64,000 bases of DNA from Prostheceraeus crozeri (taxonomy: Eukaryota > Platyhelminthes > Polycladida > Euryleptidae). Under the pieces are notes generated by a model. It saw only the letters and a list, made by a program, of their open reading frames with translations, searched no databases and had not been told where the DNA came from. The position numbers were made by a program, and so were the translations under genes. Position 1 is the stretch's first letter. Every line of letters begins with the position of its first letter. Shown piece after piece: positions 1 to 11,850 of the stretch. The stretch lies in contig CAJQUW010014752.1 in NCBI GenBank assembly GCA_907163375.1, positions 1 through 64,000 of the forward strand, written 5' to 3'.

Positions 1-1555
1 TTAAATTTTTCAACTTTTTAGCACTACTTATGAAATTTTATAAGTAGTCTACGACTTGACCTGAATCATGACCTCTCGAACCTTTTTTGAATGAAGTCAA
101 AAGGACTTGTAGAAGCAAAGTTACAAGCCTTTAAAGTTTTGGAGTCTTTTATGGCCTGGAGACTAAGGTCATCTCCTGGCTAACCTATAAGTCTGACGCC
201 TTAGCTGATATCAGCAATGAAATTTTCTAAGTCGGTGTCCTACGGAAACCCGGTTTTTGGATATTTCCAATGCTATCATCGGAGCTCCGGAGTTCACCTA
301 CCCCAACCAAGTCGGGAGGAGAACTGATTCCCACAAGTAGAGATTCCACTTATATAGTTTGTGGCGGTCAGCTGATGACGTAATATCCATCATCCAAAAA
401 CTTTAAACACGTCTATCTCCGGTTCTAGTGCTCCGATTGACTTCAGTCACGTTTTCTCGCTCTCACCTTTCATTTAAGCCATCCCTTGACTCTCTACGAT
501 TATCAGACACCGAGTTGAAAAAGCTGTTTTTTCAAACTATCCAAAATCTCGGAAAATGCACAAAAATTGAATTTTAAGCAAGCTCTCATTTGGAAACGAA
601 ACTTTCCACACATCTGAAAAGGTAGGATCCTAGAGAACAAAGTGCGTTGTTTTCCCTAAAAGAAACCGGAGCTCTTCATTCACTTTCATTCCTGAGAGAG
701 TCGTCACCAAAGTAGGCCACAATTTAACATTTTCACGAAAAAGTCCTAAGTTCACCATTTCGCGATTTTCAAAAATTCAACATTTTGATCTCACACCTAA
801 ACCAAGGAAGACTTCGACAAACGATGCTTTCCACTGCATTTTTCTCACTCTTAGCTTTCAAATGCGCTATCACACGACTTTCTACCATCTCTAGAACCAA
901 AGTTGGAAGTCTGACTGGAGGGGAGGTCAGAACTTTTTGTCTCCGATTCACTTGAAGCTCACCCTCTAGTTGCAGAATTGCACGTAGAGTCCGAATGTGG
1001 CTTCCGTTTTCGTGTCCGATGCTTCGTTCGCCCGCTACAGCCATTTTCGTAAAAATTCAAACTCTGTCGTTTTTTTCGGTGATGGTCAAAAATCTTAAAG
1101 TCACTCTCACACCTCAACAAACGAATGTAGAGACACGCCGTTTCGTTCACTGAATTCGTCTCACTCTTAGCTTTCCAACAAGCTACCGCACGACTTTCTA
1201 CCATTCCTACAAGCCAAGATCGAAGTCTCGTCCAGAAGGGGGGGTCAGCACTTTTTTCTTCCGATGGAGCTGGAAACAACCTACCTAACCCAAAATTTCA
1301 CATAGAATGCGAATATGACCTCCGTTTGTACATCCGAGCCCTCCTTCTGCCCGAAATACGACCCTTCTCACCCCAAAACGTCCAAAACCTACCTTTTTCT
1401 AACTCAGTCGTTTTTCAGAGATTCCTACCCTTGCCTCACAGGAGAGTTCCTCCTTCCTTCCTTCCTTCCAGGGGGGGAGGGAACGGTTTCCTCCTCTCGG
1501 ACCCATCCTTCCATCACATCCTTGGCAACTTCCTTCCAGAGGGGGGGCTGAGTCA
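1..1555 (-). repeat. Divergent tandem-like repeat region, relative of 44.3-45.0 kb
   Basis: No gene was recognised. A segment around 844-900 (a 'ctcactcttagctttc' core followed by a block ending 'cgactttctacca') recurs at 1160-1205, about 316 bp further on, and a weaker copy lies near 450-500. On the minus strand, the block at about 1255-1330 matches the region 44670-44730. The G-runs at 1465-1475 and 1537-1546 match, in reverse complement, the C-run modules at 44350-44515. This is the same repeat family in opposite orientation. The short open frames here are low-complexity shadows. Confidence 0.7.
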
Positions 1556-3140
1556 GCATGATGACTCATCATTTCACATTTTGGCCTTCCGTCTGGGATT
1601 GGATCACTACTGTCAACACTTTAATCCGGCTATGCAGACGTCTAGACACCATTGATATTGAAGGCCTGAGAATGACCTTGTTAGTGCCAGAAGATGTAAA
1701 CAACTTTTCAGGAATTAGCAGAAACAGAATAGTTATTTACGCAACAAATGCGAAGTATCCATCTTTATTGCATTTTTCTTGATCAACATATCTATATGCG
1801 CGAGGCCGAAGGGCGAAGGCTTGGTTTGTTGATTGAGAATGACTTAATGCAATTAAGATGGATATCTTTGTACGAGTTGAACTATATCAATAAAATCTAA
1901 GAATTATACAAACATAATAATTAACAAACAATGCCTATTAATCTGACATAGTAACTTCATGTTTTATATGATCGTCAAAATTTGTGATAATAATGTTCCA
2001 AATGTGAGACATGCACATTTATGCAGTTTTGAAGGAATTGCAACGGAATTGACTGATCATGATAGCATAAAGCAGAAGGAAATTATAGCATTTTACAGAT
2101 AGTCCGTGTCTGACAGCCTTGGTGAGATAATGTTTGTTAAATTGGCAACTCGATGACCTACGCTATTGCATTCATGCTCAACATGAAGAGAATCTTCTTA
2201 AGCGTGATCAAGCAACAGATGCCACTGGCATGGCAAAATCACAGATTCAAAGACAATGATTTCAATTAACTTTGAAAGATGCAAATGGGTCCACATTACT
2301 ATTCAGATTCAAGAAATGTAACATGAACTTAGTGATCGAATCATAAAATCATGCCGATGAAAATTTAATCAAAAACTTGAAGTTTCAGCCAAGAAAGCAC
2401 GAATAATATCGCGACTTTTTCATGAAGGCTTCCATTATAACACAATTCATGAAATTCCCTTGATATTCAGTTTGATTTCCGCTGAGTTGGGATGATTATT
2501 AGCAAATATTCATTCCTTTTGATATCCAACTTGTTTCATGCTATTTACATAGGAGAGTCATCTCGATAGTATTTAAATTGGCAGAATTTTGACTTTTTTA
2601 AAACTGCTCAAATAATTTTTTGGACCTCGGGAACGTAATCTCCGCAAAAAACTGAATCTTTTGATACAAAAATTTTCACTGTATACAGATACTTGTTTGA
2701 GTCGACACTATACCTATATATCCCTACTCTATGAGTGCAATAAAGATGGTTTATTGCACTCCTTGAAATTCATGCACTCTTTGGAAAGCAAAAACTTTAT
2801 TATGGAGGCAATAATCATAGATATCATTGCACCGTGAAATGTAAAATCATGCAATAAATTTGGGACATCATAACTTCTCTAGAACCACGTCAGGGGTTCA
2901 GTCGTTGAAAATATAGGAAGTTTAACTGTTGTGACGGCACTGATTGCATCGGATGATTCTTCGGTCTTCTGCATTTGAATGTCGGACTCATCAAATGTAA
3001 AACGCGAAGATAAGTATTCTCAAATACTCTATTAGTGCGTCAGCATATACAGTCCGTTTCCAGTCTCATTCAAAGTAGGTGCACTTTCAGATGTCTATGG
3101 CGTAGTGAACGGCTTCCCTAACCAAGAGGGGAAGTAATCT
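1556..3140. other. Intergenic, no gene seen
   Basis: AT-rich sequence with frequent stops in all frames. It contains one compact hairpin (2733-2761) and, near 3049-3060, a short match ('acagtccgtttc') to the terminal repeat of the adjacent Tc1-type element. Nothing else was recognised. Confidence 0.5.
2733..2761. repeat. Perfect 12-bp hairpin
   Basis: GAGTGCAATAAA and its exact reverse complement are separated by five bases. It lies in non-coding DNA and has no known role. Confidence 0.6.
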
Positions 3141-3141
3141 A

Positions 3142-4799
3142 CAGTCCGTTTCATAAAAAGTGGATCATCCTAAAATTTGACTAAATAAAACATAAGTATG
3201 ATACAGAAAGCATTTTTCATGTTATTTCATGTCCCTAATATATTTAAATGTCCTTATATAATCTGATAAGCTATGATGCAGTAACGGTTCTCAAGAAGCT
3301 AATATTTTGTGGTCCTACCCTTATTGTCAATGACATTAACAATTCGTCTAGGCATTGATTCGATGATATCGTTATTTTTGACTGATCTAACTTTCTCCAC
3401 TCTCTTCTTAACAGTGACGTAAGTTGTGATACGCCATCTGTAGGTATCAATGAACGACGACCGTTACGTTTTAGAATACTCCATACATTTTCTATGGGAT
3501 TCAGATCAGGAGAACGAGCTGGCCAAGATAATGTCCTAAGCCCTAATTGAGACTTGCATAAGTTGACTCTACTACTCCTGTGACACGTAGCATTATCATC
3601 CATAAATAACCAAGTCGATGGATCACCAAGTTGATCTGTCATTTGGCCAATGTTCATTCGTAAAACATTCACATAGCGTTCAGAATTCATGGTTCCTTGC
3701 TGTATGTGAAGTTCAGAGCGGTCATTGGTCCAAATGCCAGTCCAAATCAGAAGTCGCACCACCTTGTACCCGGGGATGATGTAAATATCTCGGAATTTCC
3801 TGGACAGATTTTATCCATAATCTCAATCGACCATCACTATCCTTCAGACGGACTGATGCCTCATCAGACCAGACAACCCGATCCCATTGATTTCGCCGGT
3901 GACAATGACTCATTGCCCATCTGAGACGTCTTTTTGTATGCTGATCTGATAATTCGATCTGAGAGGGCCTCTTACAGCTCTTGAAATTCGACTCAATAAG
4001 TCTTCTACGAATAGTGGACTTAGAAATAGACGAGTCTAGTGCAGCCATCTCAGTTAACGAGATACTTGGATCAACTTTAACAAATCTCAAAATTAGGCGG
4101 TCTCTACGTTTGGATGTTTTGCGTGGACGGCCAGAGCCCTCTTTACGACAGAGTCGAAAATCATCATTATGCCATCGATGCACATTTGTGTAAGGGACAT
4201 TTAGTCGCTTGCTTGTAGCTCGCAAAGAAAAGCCTAGTTCTAGCAAGGCTGACACTTTGCATTTTGTGAATGCGATCTCGTTATTGTTCATTTGTGCTTT
4301 GTATTGTTTTCAACCGGTAAGAGATAGATTTCTAGCTGAAAGCAATCAGGATCGAGTGCTGTCAACACCACCGCAACGAAGTCAGGAAGCTATGGAACAT
4401 GAAGTCCAGTTAATCACATGTAGCAGTCACATTATTGTTGATGAATAATGGTGCTATACTGGCTCTGATTGACCGATTTTCTTTATTTTTGTTTTGCTTG
4501 ATAGCTTTTGGCTTGTAGAACAACATATTACATAACAAAGGAAACAAATGTAATTTTATAAGAGTGAGGTATGATTTTGTGTAACATTGCTAAATGAAGA
4601 TCAAATTATCTACTACTTTTTGATCTATAACAGGAAAACAACTCAATATTCATGCTTGAAATTTCCAACAATGATATTAGTAAGCACAACTGACATATCT
4701 TCCAAATTTCAGAGAAATTCGTTCAAGTTTGGCGGAGTTAGACAAAGTTGAAGTTAAGGCGATGTTTAAGGGTGATCCATTTTTTTATGAAACAATCTG
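3142..4799 (-). mobile_element. Tc1-type DNA transposon
   Basis: The ends are inverted repeats of about 30 bp. The left reads CAGTCCGTTTCATAAAAAG; the right, reversed, reads CAGATTGTTTCATAAAAAAA. Both continue into a similar GGATCA(T/C)C block. TA dinucleotides at 3140-3141 and 4800-4801 fit the TA target duplication of Tc1/mariner. The 1,658-bp length is usual for an autonomous Tc1 element. The mismatched ends and the broken transposase mark an old, inactive copy. Confidence 0.85.
3271..4291 (-). pseudogene. Tc1-like transposase (DD34E), frameshifted
   Basis: Two overlapping reading frames on the minus strand (3722-4291 and 3271-3762) together cover a whole Tc1 transposase of about 330 residues. 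The N-terminal part has the paired helix-turn-helix with a GRPRKTSKR linker. The first catalytic Asp is in VVWSDEASV. The second frame holds the second Asp (FMDDNATCH) and the Glu in WPARSPDLNPIENVW, with 34 residues between Asp and Glu. A frameshift in the middle (overlap around 3722-3762) separates the halves, so no active enzyme is expected. Family assignment is firm. Confidence 0.85.
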
Positions 4800-4801
4800 T
4801 A

Positions 4802-7800
4802 TTTGCATTATGATCACAATACCTGTGGATGAGTTCTTTCAACGTCCTATAGGTCTGAACAATAATAAAGCAACCAATTGATGTGGTTCTGGCTCCAATT
4901 GCCATTGACATGAGTTTCTGAATGCATTTTCACATTCTTTGGAAATACGAGTTGCGAGGAATTGAAATATCGAAGAATGGTTGATTGAACGCTATTGACA
5001 AGTTGGTGGGGGAAATATATATTTCTCTATTTGCTAGAAGTCTAACAGGATAAGTCTAAAGGGATTAGTCGTTGGTCACTTTTGAGTCACTTTTCCAACT
5101 TTGAGCCGATAAAATATATCGAAAATCTTTCACAAAAATTCATTGTATACTGCTGAATGCAAAATTGTGGATTTGACAAATTTATCTATTATGCAACATT
5201 CCCTCAATTTTATCCTAAATATGCTCGAGACATTAGTATTCACATTCAATTCCTTCAGCTTGTTGTTTGTTTCATAGAGCAATTTCAGGGGATTGTGCAG
5301 TATAAAAAAATACTGCTCCATGTGTTTTCTTCTCTGCCAATTCGAATATGGCTTCAGCTTGCAATTTAGAGAAATGCATTGAATCTCTCCAAATCATTTT
5401 TCACTTGCACGATCATTCTATAAGGAATGAAGAATTCAAGCTAAGTGTCCAATAAGTGACTTTATGGAAAATTAAAATCTGAACTGGCTAACCTCCAGCA
5501 ATGAAACAGTTAGAGCTTCCGGGAGAAGTCTTCAACAATGAAACTACGACACTTGAATAGGTCCATCAATGTCTTTGAGTCCAATGACATTGATGGACTA
5601 TTCTCCGTGTCTTAGATGCACTGTCCATCTTTGCTGCTATTCATTAATTCATTGCCAAAACAGGAGACCACAAATGACTGCGTTTGCATCACAGGGTCTG
5701 AAATACAACTCAATGAATCCTTATACAAAATGGTGGGAGGTCAACATTCTTCATGTGTCTCTCGGAAATCAAAAGGGAAGGGTCATGGGACAGCATGCTC
5801 CGTTAATGAGTTCCAAAACTGAGGACACAATCATAAAGAAACATTTCCTGGATCATTGTGATGACGATCTCGATTTTTGAATTTCTCGATTGTGAATTTA
5901 AAAAAAGCAAAATGTTGCAATTAGGAGCATCCACTGAATTGTTACGCATTCTATAAGAAAGATACAAGTCAAAAATATTCGCTTTTTTGTCAAGAGACAT
6001 TTAGCCTATAGTTCCTTACACTGACATATGTAATAATCAGGGCTGTCATGGTGAGGTAACGCAGGTAAACGGCGTTGCCCAATTGCTCCAATTTCCATTT
6101 AGCGTTGTCCCACTGATAGTGTTTCATGTTGCATTCGGAAATTATCAAGTCATCTCAGATTTGATGCCAATTCACATCAGTGGACCCTCCACCAGAGAAT
6201 TGAAACCCTGAACCGTATGTTGAAAGTTGGTTTCTTCACCATCGGGACGGGAAGTTAATGACTTCAGATCAGAGAAAGTGAATCGAGTCATTTAAGATAA
6301 TAAGTCACTTTGGCATCTGCTGCAATTATTATAGATTTCTTTGAATATAGAATATCAGTTCAAAAAACTGCTTCAACTTGTAAACCATATGCAGATGCAT
6401 GTAATAAAGATTAGGCTATATTTTATTGACTTGATAAATAATTCTTTATTGATATGTACATACTGTAGGCCTAAAGGTTTACATACATTGTGCATGTGCA
6501 CAAACATACATTACATGTATTTTATTGTTCATAAAAATTCCGTTGCGATAAATATGGTGCTATCTACTAGCTATTCAAATGTGTGTATATAAAAGAAAAT
6601 GTGTACATATTACATCAATATGCTCTTGATTTTATCAAACCTTTTAACGTTATTTATCAAATTTGATGATTATGATGTGCAAAGACCACTAAAAAACGCT
6701 TTGAAAAAGCATTGATATTGAGCATTACCCCACTGGAAATTTTGCCATGACATCCATGGTAACAATCTAATAAAATCACAGCTATGAAACACTGTGTGGG
6801 CACACTCTTTTTTCGTTTTTTCTTGATTTTCATCACAAATGACTGATAAGACGATTGTAGCTGACGATGTTGTCCTAACATTGATTGAAAATTTTCCATT
6901 ACAATGAAAGGCAATTATTTTCTGAAGAACAGGCGATATTATGAAGATTCGGAAATCTGCATATTATGAAAACGATTGCTATCAGATTGAAATTTAAAAG
7001 AGCAGATCAAATTGCTGAACACATTACATAAACATTGATGATGATAACAAGACAAAATCGCAAAAATGATTGCTGTTGATGAGAATACAAATTTCTCCTT
7101 ATTTCTATTATGGTGTGAATCTGCTTAATTCGACCGGTTGCAGACCGGTTACAGATAGAGGATGACAAAGGAAGTCACAGTGTTTTGTGGACAGTATTAT
7201 CATGCGTCAAGCAAGAACAATGGGAAAAATCATTGACGTTAATGAACGTTGAATGAAAAGGCAATTGAAAGTAGATGTATGTACTGCTAGTTAGAATGAT
7301 GACTTATCACTAATGCGCTTGATAAAAATCGTCTGTTAACTCGGAATTTCAAAACAACTGAAAATCTTACTTCCGGTCCGGGATCCAAGGATTCAATCAA
7401 AACTGTATATGTGTTTTCATGACATGACTAAGTGTTTAATGACTGATAATTAAAACTTGCAAAATCCGACTATTCTTAATCCTGTGATTGTGCATTTCGT
7501 CACAGACGTCATAGCAGATATCATCCGTAATATTCACACTTTAAATAGCAGCGCTATTAAGCGAAAAGGCAGAAATCTCGAAGAATTGAAGAGCTTCATC
7601 AGTCGATTTTTTGAAAATGTGACGTTGACGAATTTAAAATTGAGCCAGTTTTACCTTCGTCTGCTTTTGTTTGATAAGGAATTCTGTTATTTTGTCAAAA
7701 TTTCGATCCTCGGATCCTTTCAATGACCTTTGCAGTCACGCACATGACCATTTCTTGATGATGGTCACGTGCAGGGATTGAAAGTGCTCGAAATAAATCG

Positions 7801-8437
7801 CATATTAAAAGTCCATCGTTTTCCGCGAGTTTCCTCACAAATGGAACATATACTGATATACAGTAATGATGTATTTGTGCTTGTCGCACGCATGTCTGTT
7901 GCATCAATGTGTATATATACATATGTAGGCCTATCACATGCACAAAGGATGCACCCATGTGTTTTTTCAACAGAATATGAAATTCAATATTTGATACATG
8001 AAGTTACAATTTTTGAAATGCCCAGCAAAGCAGCCGAAACAGAAAAATTCCTGTAGTTCTTAATCAAGAAAAAGTCGGTTTCGCGTAGGCCTGTTTCTTA
8101 CAAAAATGACAATATTCACGTTATATGCGATGAATGCGCAGCGAGAAGGGACTCATTATCAAAAAAGACCGGCTAAGTCGCGCTTCGGGCCCTTTTAGCA
8201 TTTTGTGCACTTATACCTTAGTTGGCGGAGTCCCGTCAAATAGGCGCACCCAAAACATAGTAACAAAAATAAACTAATCAAAGACTGCGCCTGTTGCTTT
8301 GGCTTGAAAATCCAATATACAACTTATACAACTTGTATTCGTGATTTGTGACGACTTCGAATGCACTTTTAATTTTAACAAAACATGTGTGTGAAGAAAA
8401 ATGTCAACATACCCAAGAAAATGACTACAATTGCATT
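4802..8437. other. Intergenic, no gene seen
   Basis: About 3.6 kb of AT-rich DNA with only short random-looking frames. There is a 13-bp-arm hairpin at 5561-5598 and a small inverted repeat near 7743-7775. No protein family, RNA gene or transposon end was recognised. The six bases before 8444 are the left target duplication of Polinton 1. Confidence 0.45.
5561..5598. repeat. 13-bp-arm hairpin
   Basis: GTCCATCAATGTC and its exact reverse complement GACATTGATGGAC flank a 12-base loop. It may be the scar of a small inverted-repeat element or chance; no function is assigned. Confidence 0.55.
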
Positions 8438-8443
8438 TGCATT

Positions 8444-8815
8444 AGTAGTTAGTTATGCGGACGCACTGATAGTGGATACGAACATGGATAGGAACATGTG
8501 TTCCGAATTGCCAATGCGAACATGTTCCGAATTGCGAATGCGAACATGGATATGAACATGTTCCGAATTGCGAATGGATGCGAACATGGATAGGAACATG
8601 TAAATAGGAACCGCGTTCCGATTGATAGGCGAATTGAGATCATACTCAATGATTCGGAACGCCTTGTTCCGAAATTGAATTAGAGTATGTGAATTAGAAT
8701 AGGGATGCGAACATCTATTTCGGTACTTAAACAGGTGTTTGTTTTGAGACTGCTTGCTCAAATGCGACAATTGTGGCCATTGTGACTATGATGACAATTT
8801 TATTTATTTTCATAA
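8444..8815 (+). repeat. Polinton 1 left terminal inverted repeat
   Basis: 372 bp, identical in reverse complement to 29787-30158 as far as I could compare base by base. Identity ends sharply after 'ttttcataa' on the inner side. The outer half carries a tandem array with GAACATG cores (8478-8602). The open frames in the repeat are not thought to be genes. Confidence 0.95.
8478..8602. repeat. GAACATG tandem array inside the terminal repeat
   Basis: GAACATG recurs about six times with spacers such as 'ccgaattgcgaatgc' and 'gatag'. Two copies are the perfect palindrome GAACATGTTC (8518-8527 and 8554-8563), which fits the decamer RRRCWWGYYY bound by p53-family proteins. The mirror array lies at about 30000-30124. 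Confidence 0.75.
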
Positions 8816-8924
8816 TGCGTTTACAGATCAGAAATTATGTTATGAATGTTCTATTATTTACTAATCAGAATCCCATTTACAGAATTTGCGAAATGAAAAC
8901 AAGAGGTTTACAATGTAAGTGTAA

Positions 8925-9218
8925 TTAACCATAAAAAATGAAAGAAGGTAAGTCACGTCCCTCGGGGGACTCCGTTAACTTCAAGAAGTCCTCAGCCCAT
9001 TCGAGGAATGTTGCATTGTTTGTGAAGTCGTGATCACACTCGTGTATAGGGCACTTCGCCGACAGTCCTTTTCTCCTTTGGAGTGCTGTCACTGTTAAAG
9101 TCTTCCAGAGTTCCACTTTGCATCCGCAACACAAATTAACCTTCGCATCCAACGATCCACCCATAATTACTTGGCTTTCATTTTGATAACAGAACAGTTG
9201 TTTCTGGGTACTCATCAT
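8925..9218 (-). CDS. Small Cys-rich protein, Polinton 1 left end
   Basis: 97 residues (96 if the second of two adjacent Met codons is used), family not recognised. It has clustered Cys/His residues (LCCGCKVELW near residue 30, then CPIHECDHDF near residue 57) that could bind zinc, followed by an acidic helical tail. A TATA box on the same strand (9295-9306) lies about 80 bp upstream, which supports expression. It is the outermost left gene, where Polintons often keep lineage-specific accessory genes. It looks whole. It has no evident counterpart in Polinton 2. Confidence 0.6.
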   Translation of the reverse strand: MMSTQKQLFCYQNESQVIMGGSLDAKVNLCCGCKVELWKTLTVTALQRRKGLSAKCPIHECDHDFTNNATFLEWAEDFLKLTESPEGRDLPSFIFYG

Positions 9219-9459
9219 GAAATAGATTCGTAATAGATTCTTAATGTCTACTCAAGTCACGAGGATTAGAACTTGCTTAATTGGAACAATTACATCCTTA
9301 TATATCCCTTTAGGGAAAATCGGAACCTCTCTGATTGGCTGTTGGGAATTCCTTTGTTTGAAAAGTATATGAGTCCTAGTTGTGTACCAATTCTTATCAA
9401 AGGTTCTAATCCTCAAGTACCATAGCTATTTTATCTATATTATTCTAATCACATTAAAA
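9219..9459. promoter_or_regulatory. Divergent promoter between two left-end genes
   Basis: On the minus strand, GGATATATAAGGA (9295-9306) is a strong TATA box for the gene at 8925-9218. On the plus strand, AGTATATGAG (9365-9374) is a weaker TATA box for the gene at 9460. An inverted CCAAT box (CTGATTGGCTG) near 9334-9344 lies between them and could serve both. Confidence 0.6.
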
Positions 9460-9852
9460 ATGGAACGTACCACAACAACTCCCGCTTCTCCTGTCGAAGA
9501 GATGGAATCGCCATGCGAACCCATAGTGTTGGGAACAGGACCCGTGATTACAGAATCATCAGATGATGAAAGCGTGGTTCTAAGGAGCTTCATCGAAACA
9601 CCGCTGGAAGCTCTTATAACAATAAAGACACGTGGTGGAAGTCACGTTCGTAACGCTCCACGAAAAACAAGGACGAAAAAGATATGTGTGCGTTTGGAAC
9701 CTGAAGAAAGGGATTTGACCACTGCGCTGGAGTTCAGCATAATAGATCCAGCCACGCCCCGCCGCTGCCCTGGTGCCCCCAAAAAGACAAGAGTATGTGT
9801 TCGAGTTGACCTGAAGAGAGTGATTCCTTTCCCCAATATTGACAATATGTAA
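9460..9852 (+). CDS. Small acidic/basic accessory protein
   Basis: About 130 residues from the ATG that follows the TATA box; an open frame extends upstream without a better ATG. No family recognised. The N-terminal third is Pro/Thr/Glu-rich and acidic (PCEPIVLG, ESSDDESVV). The rest alternates basic stretches (RNAPRKTRTKKICVRL) with a repeat-like C-terminal copy (GAPKKTRVCVRVDLKR), so the protein has two similar K-K-x-(I)CVR(L/V) modules. It looks whole. Function unknown. Confidence 0.55.
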   Translation: MERTTTTPASPVEEMESPCEPIVLGTGPVITESSDDESVVLRSFIETPLEALITIKTRGGSHVRNAPRKTRTKKICVRLEPEERDLTTALEFSIIDPATPRRCPGAPKKTRVCVRVDLKRVIPFPNIDNM

Positions 9853-10635
9853 TTTTTATCTTTAATAACACTTACATAAATGAACAATCTTGTTTTTATA
9901 ATTTCACAAATCGAATTTCTAATAGGATTTGAATGGGAACTGGGGATAGATATATTCATCTCTGAAATAGCTACCTATAAGTATTTCTAAGTTTAATATT
10001 TGGAAGATATATATTTCAAATCACTTGTTTGAGACTTTGAAACAGCAAAGAACATACTAGAACAAGTTTGAAATGAATATTAATGTGTAATTCAAATGAT
10101 AGTCAAATTGGATGAAAGTTTGAATAGATTTACAGTGTTTTTTGAATGCTTTTTTCACCTTAGGATGATATCATACATATTGCATACAATACATCATCAG
10201 CTAGAGAATGAAAAGACCTTTCTAATGATATAAGGTATGTACCCATTCGATGAAGAAATCCCTGTTGTATGCAAGTGTATGCAGGAAGAAAAATTTATGA
10301 TTTCAATTTCTAAGTTTCTCAACTAAATTCTATCTATCTTTCAAAGGGCTATAGCTGCTTCGGATGGTGTCATACATGTGTCATACAATACACCATTAGA
10401 ATCAGCATGAAAAGAGCATTCGAATGATATAGCATATGTACCTATTCAATGAAAAAATCCTTGTTGTATGCAAGTGTATGCAACTGGAAAAATTCTAAGT
10501 TTTTTCTCAAAAATAACTAAGTTTTCAAGTTTTTGAAAATTTTCAAAGTTAAAGTTTGATCACTCGAAATGACCATAATGCATAAACCTCCAAATGAACT
10601 TGACCTTGACCTTTGACTTGACCTTGACCTTTAAC

Positions 10636-10672
10636 CTTCATACACTTCATACACTTCATACACTTCATACAC
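10636..10672 (+). repeat. (CTTCATACA)n microsatellite
   Basis: Four exact copies of the 9-mer CTTCATACA in tandem, preceded by diverged CTTGACCTTGACCTT repeats. Confidence 0.8.
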
Positions 10673-10734
10673 GGCGGGGGGGGCCTCAAAATTTTTCGGA
10701 TTATAGGGTAACCCTAGATGCCATTAAATTTAAA

Positions 10735-10800
10735 TTTGGCGCGAAATTTGATTTTACGAAATTTGGCGCGAAATTTGAATTTCGATTTTTGCGCGTTTTA
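10735..10800. promoter_or_regulatory. E2F-like site cluster
   Basis: TTTGGCGCGAAATTTGA occurs at 10735 and again at 10762, 27 bp apart, followed by TTTTTGCGCGTTTTA near 10786. TTTGGCGC/GCGCGAAA matches the known E2F/DP consensus (TTTSSCGC) on both strands. It lies about 320-380 bp upstream of the TATA box of the six-exon gene. Confidence 0.5.
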
Positions 10801-11115
10801 TGATGCAGTCTGGATTTAACTTCTTAAAACTTAATGACTTTTTCTTTATTATTTGAATTTAGATGAAATCCTTAACTTAAGTAGATTTTTTTAATGTTTA
10901 GAACTGCAGGGGATCCATCTTCATCACATGTTAATTTGTTTAACTTCGCGGTTACATGTACCACTCTAGCATCAAAGACTTTGATGGCACTTTTCTATTT
11001 CATCATTAAAATATATCAGCTGTTTAGTTTTGTTTGAATTCAACAGTTTGTTTTTCTATACCAATGTGATGTTATGATGACATCCGGTCTTTGTTCATGG
11101 TTCCTTTGTTAGAAT

Positions 11116-11126
11116 CATATATAAAG
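11116..11126 (+). promoter_or_regulatory. TATA box of the six-exon gene
   Basis: CATATATAAAG, followed about 30 bp later by a pyrimidine-rich start region (CGTTCTTCAC, 11141-11150). The untranslated leader appears to contain an intron: donor GTGAGT at 11232, acceptor TTATAG ending at 11848, two bases before the start codon. Confidence 0.65.
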
Positions 11127-11850
11127 AAGTTGTAGAGCTCCGTTCTTCACTAATTTTTGAATTATTCTGTGTGCATAGCAGACCTCGTTCTCCGTCTCTC
11201 CGTTTTCTCGATTTATAACTGCAATTCTGAAGTGAGTTCTACATTCTTCTATTCACTACTTTATATAGTTTGGGAGTAGGAACATTACTAAGTTCTTATA
11301 ACCAATTAGTTTAAAACATGTGGCTGGATCTTAAGTTAGGAACACTATATGTTATATTATTAAACAGAATTATTAATTTTCATAATTAATTATAGCATTT
11401 TCAAAACTTATAAAGCACACAAGCTTACATGATGAAGTGTTTAAATAAAGATAAACATTTCCAAAGTGTGCTTCAAATTTGTAAATAAATCAAATGCTAA
11501 TTTTGTTTTCAAAGTGATAGTCTGTGGACCATTTACAAATTAAAAGTTGTTTAACCAAAGTCAGAAATGTTTATCTTTTTAAAACATCAGTTTCGTTTCT
11601 ATGATTTCATTTCGAAATAAATTAATAATTTATCAGCTGATTTCAAATTTCAAGTTGATATGTAAGCAAGCCTTTTCAAGGTAAATTTAACATTTCGACT
11701 TTCGGTTTCTATCTCGAAAATATTTTTCGAAGTTAAAAAAAATCAATTACTGTAGAATTACTTTCCAATATTTATGCAATAGTCACTTAAATGATATTCA
11801 CATTTGCTAACAGATAAAATAATAACAAACGCTTTTCATGACTTATAGAA

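Larger units (their letters stand above)
9853..11100. other. Non-coding region of Polinton 1
   Basis: No gene seen. It holds a two-unit diverged repeat (about 10160-10300 and 10360-10500, offset 199 bp, each with TGTTGTATGCAAGTGTATGCA-like cores and a run of ATACAATACA), a 9-bp microsatellite (10636-10672), a G-run, and an E2F-like motif cluster (10735-10800). It may be a control region for the divergent left genes and the six-exon gene. Confidence 0.55.

Noticed and set aside
769-1279. Two overlapping minus-strand frames of ~90-106 residues
   Set aside because: They share sequence because the DNA is a 316-bp repeat; no domain recognised and no sign of selection on the frame.
7457-7726. 89-residue plus-strand frame
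   Set aside because: Protein-like start but no family, no promoter, no splice context; likely chance in AT-rich DNA.
8449-8770. 66- and 105-residue frames in the left terminal repeat (and the same on the right)
   Set aside because: They arise from the GAACATG tandem array; both overlapping frames are open because of repeat composition, and no protein family is seen.
10636-10672. CRISPR-like short repeat array
   Set aside because: A simple 9-bp microsatellite without spacers, in a eukaryotic context.
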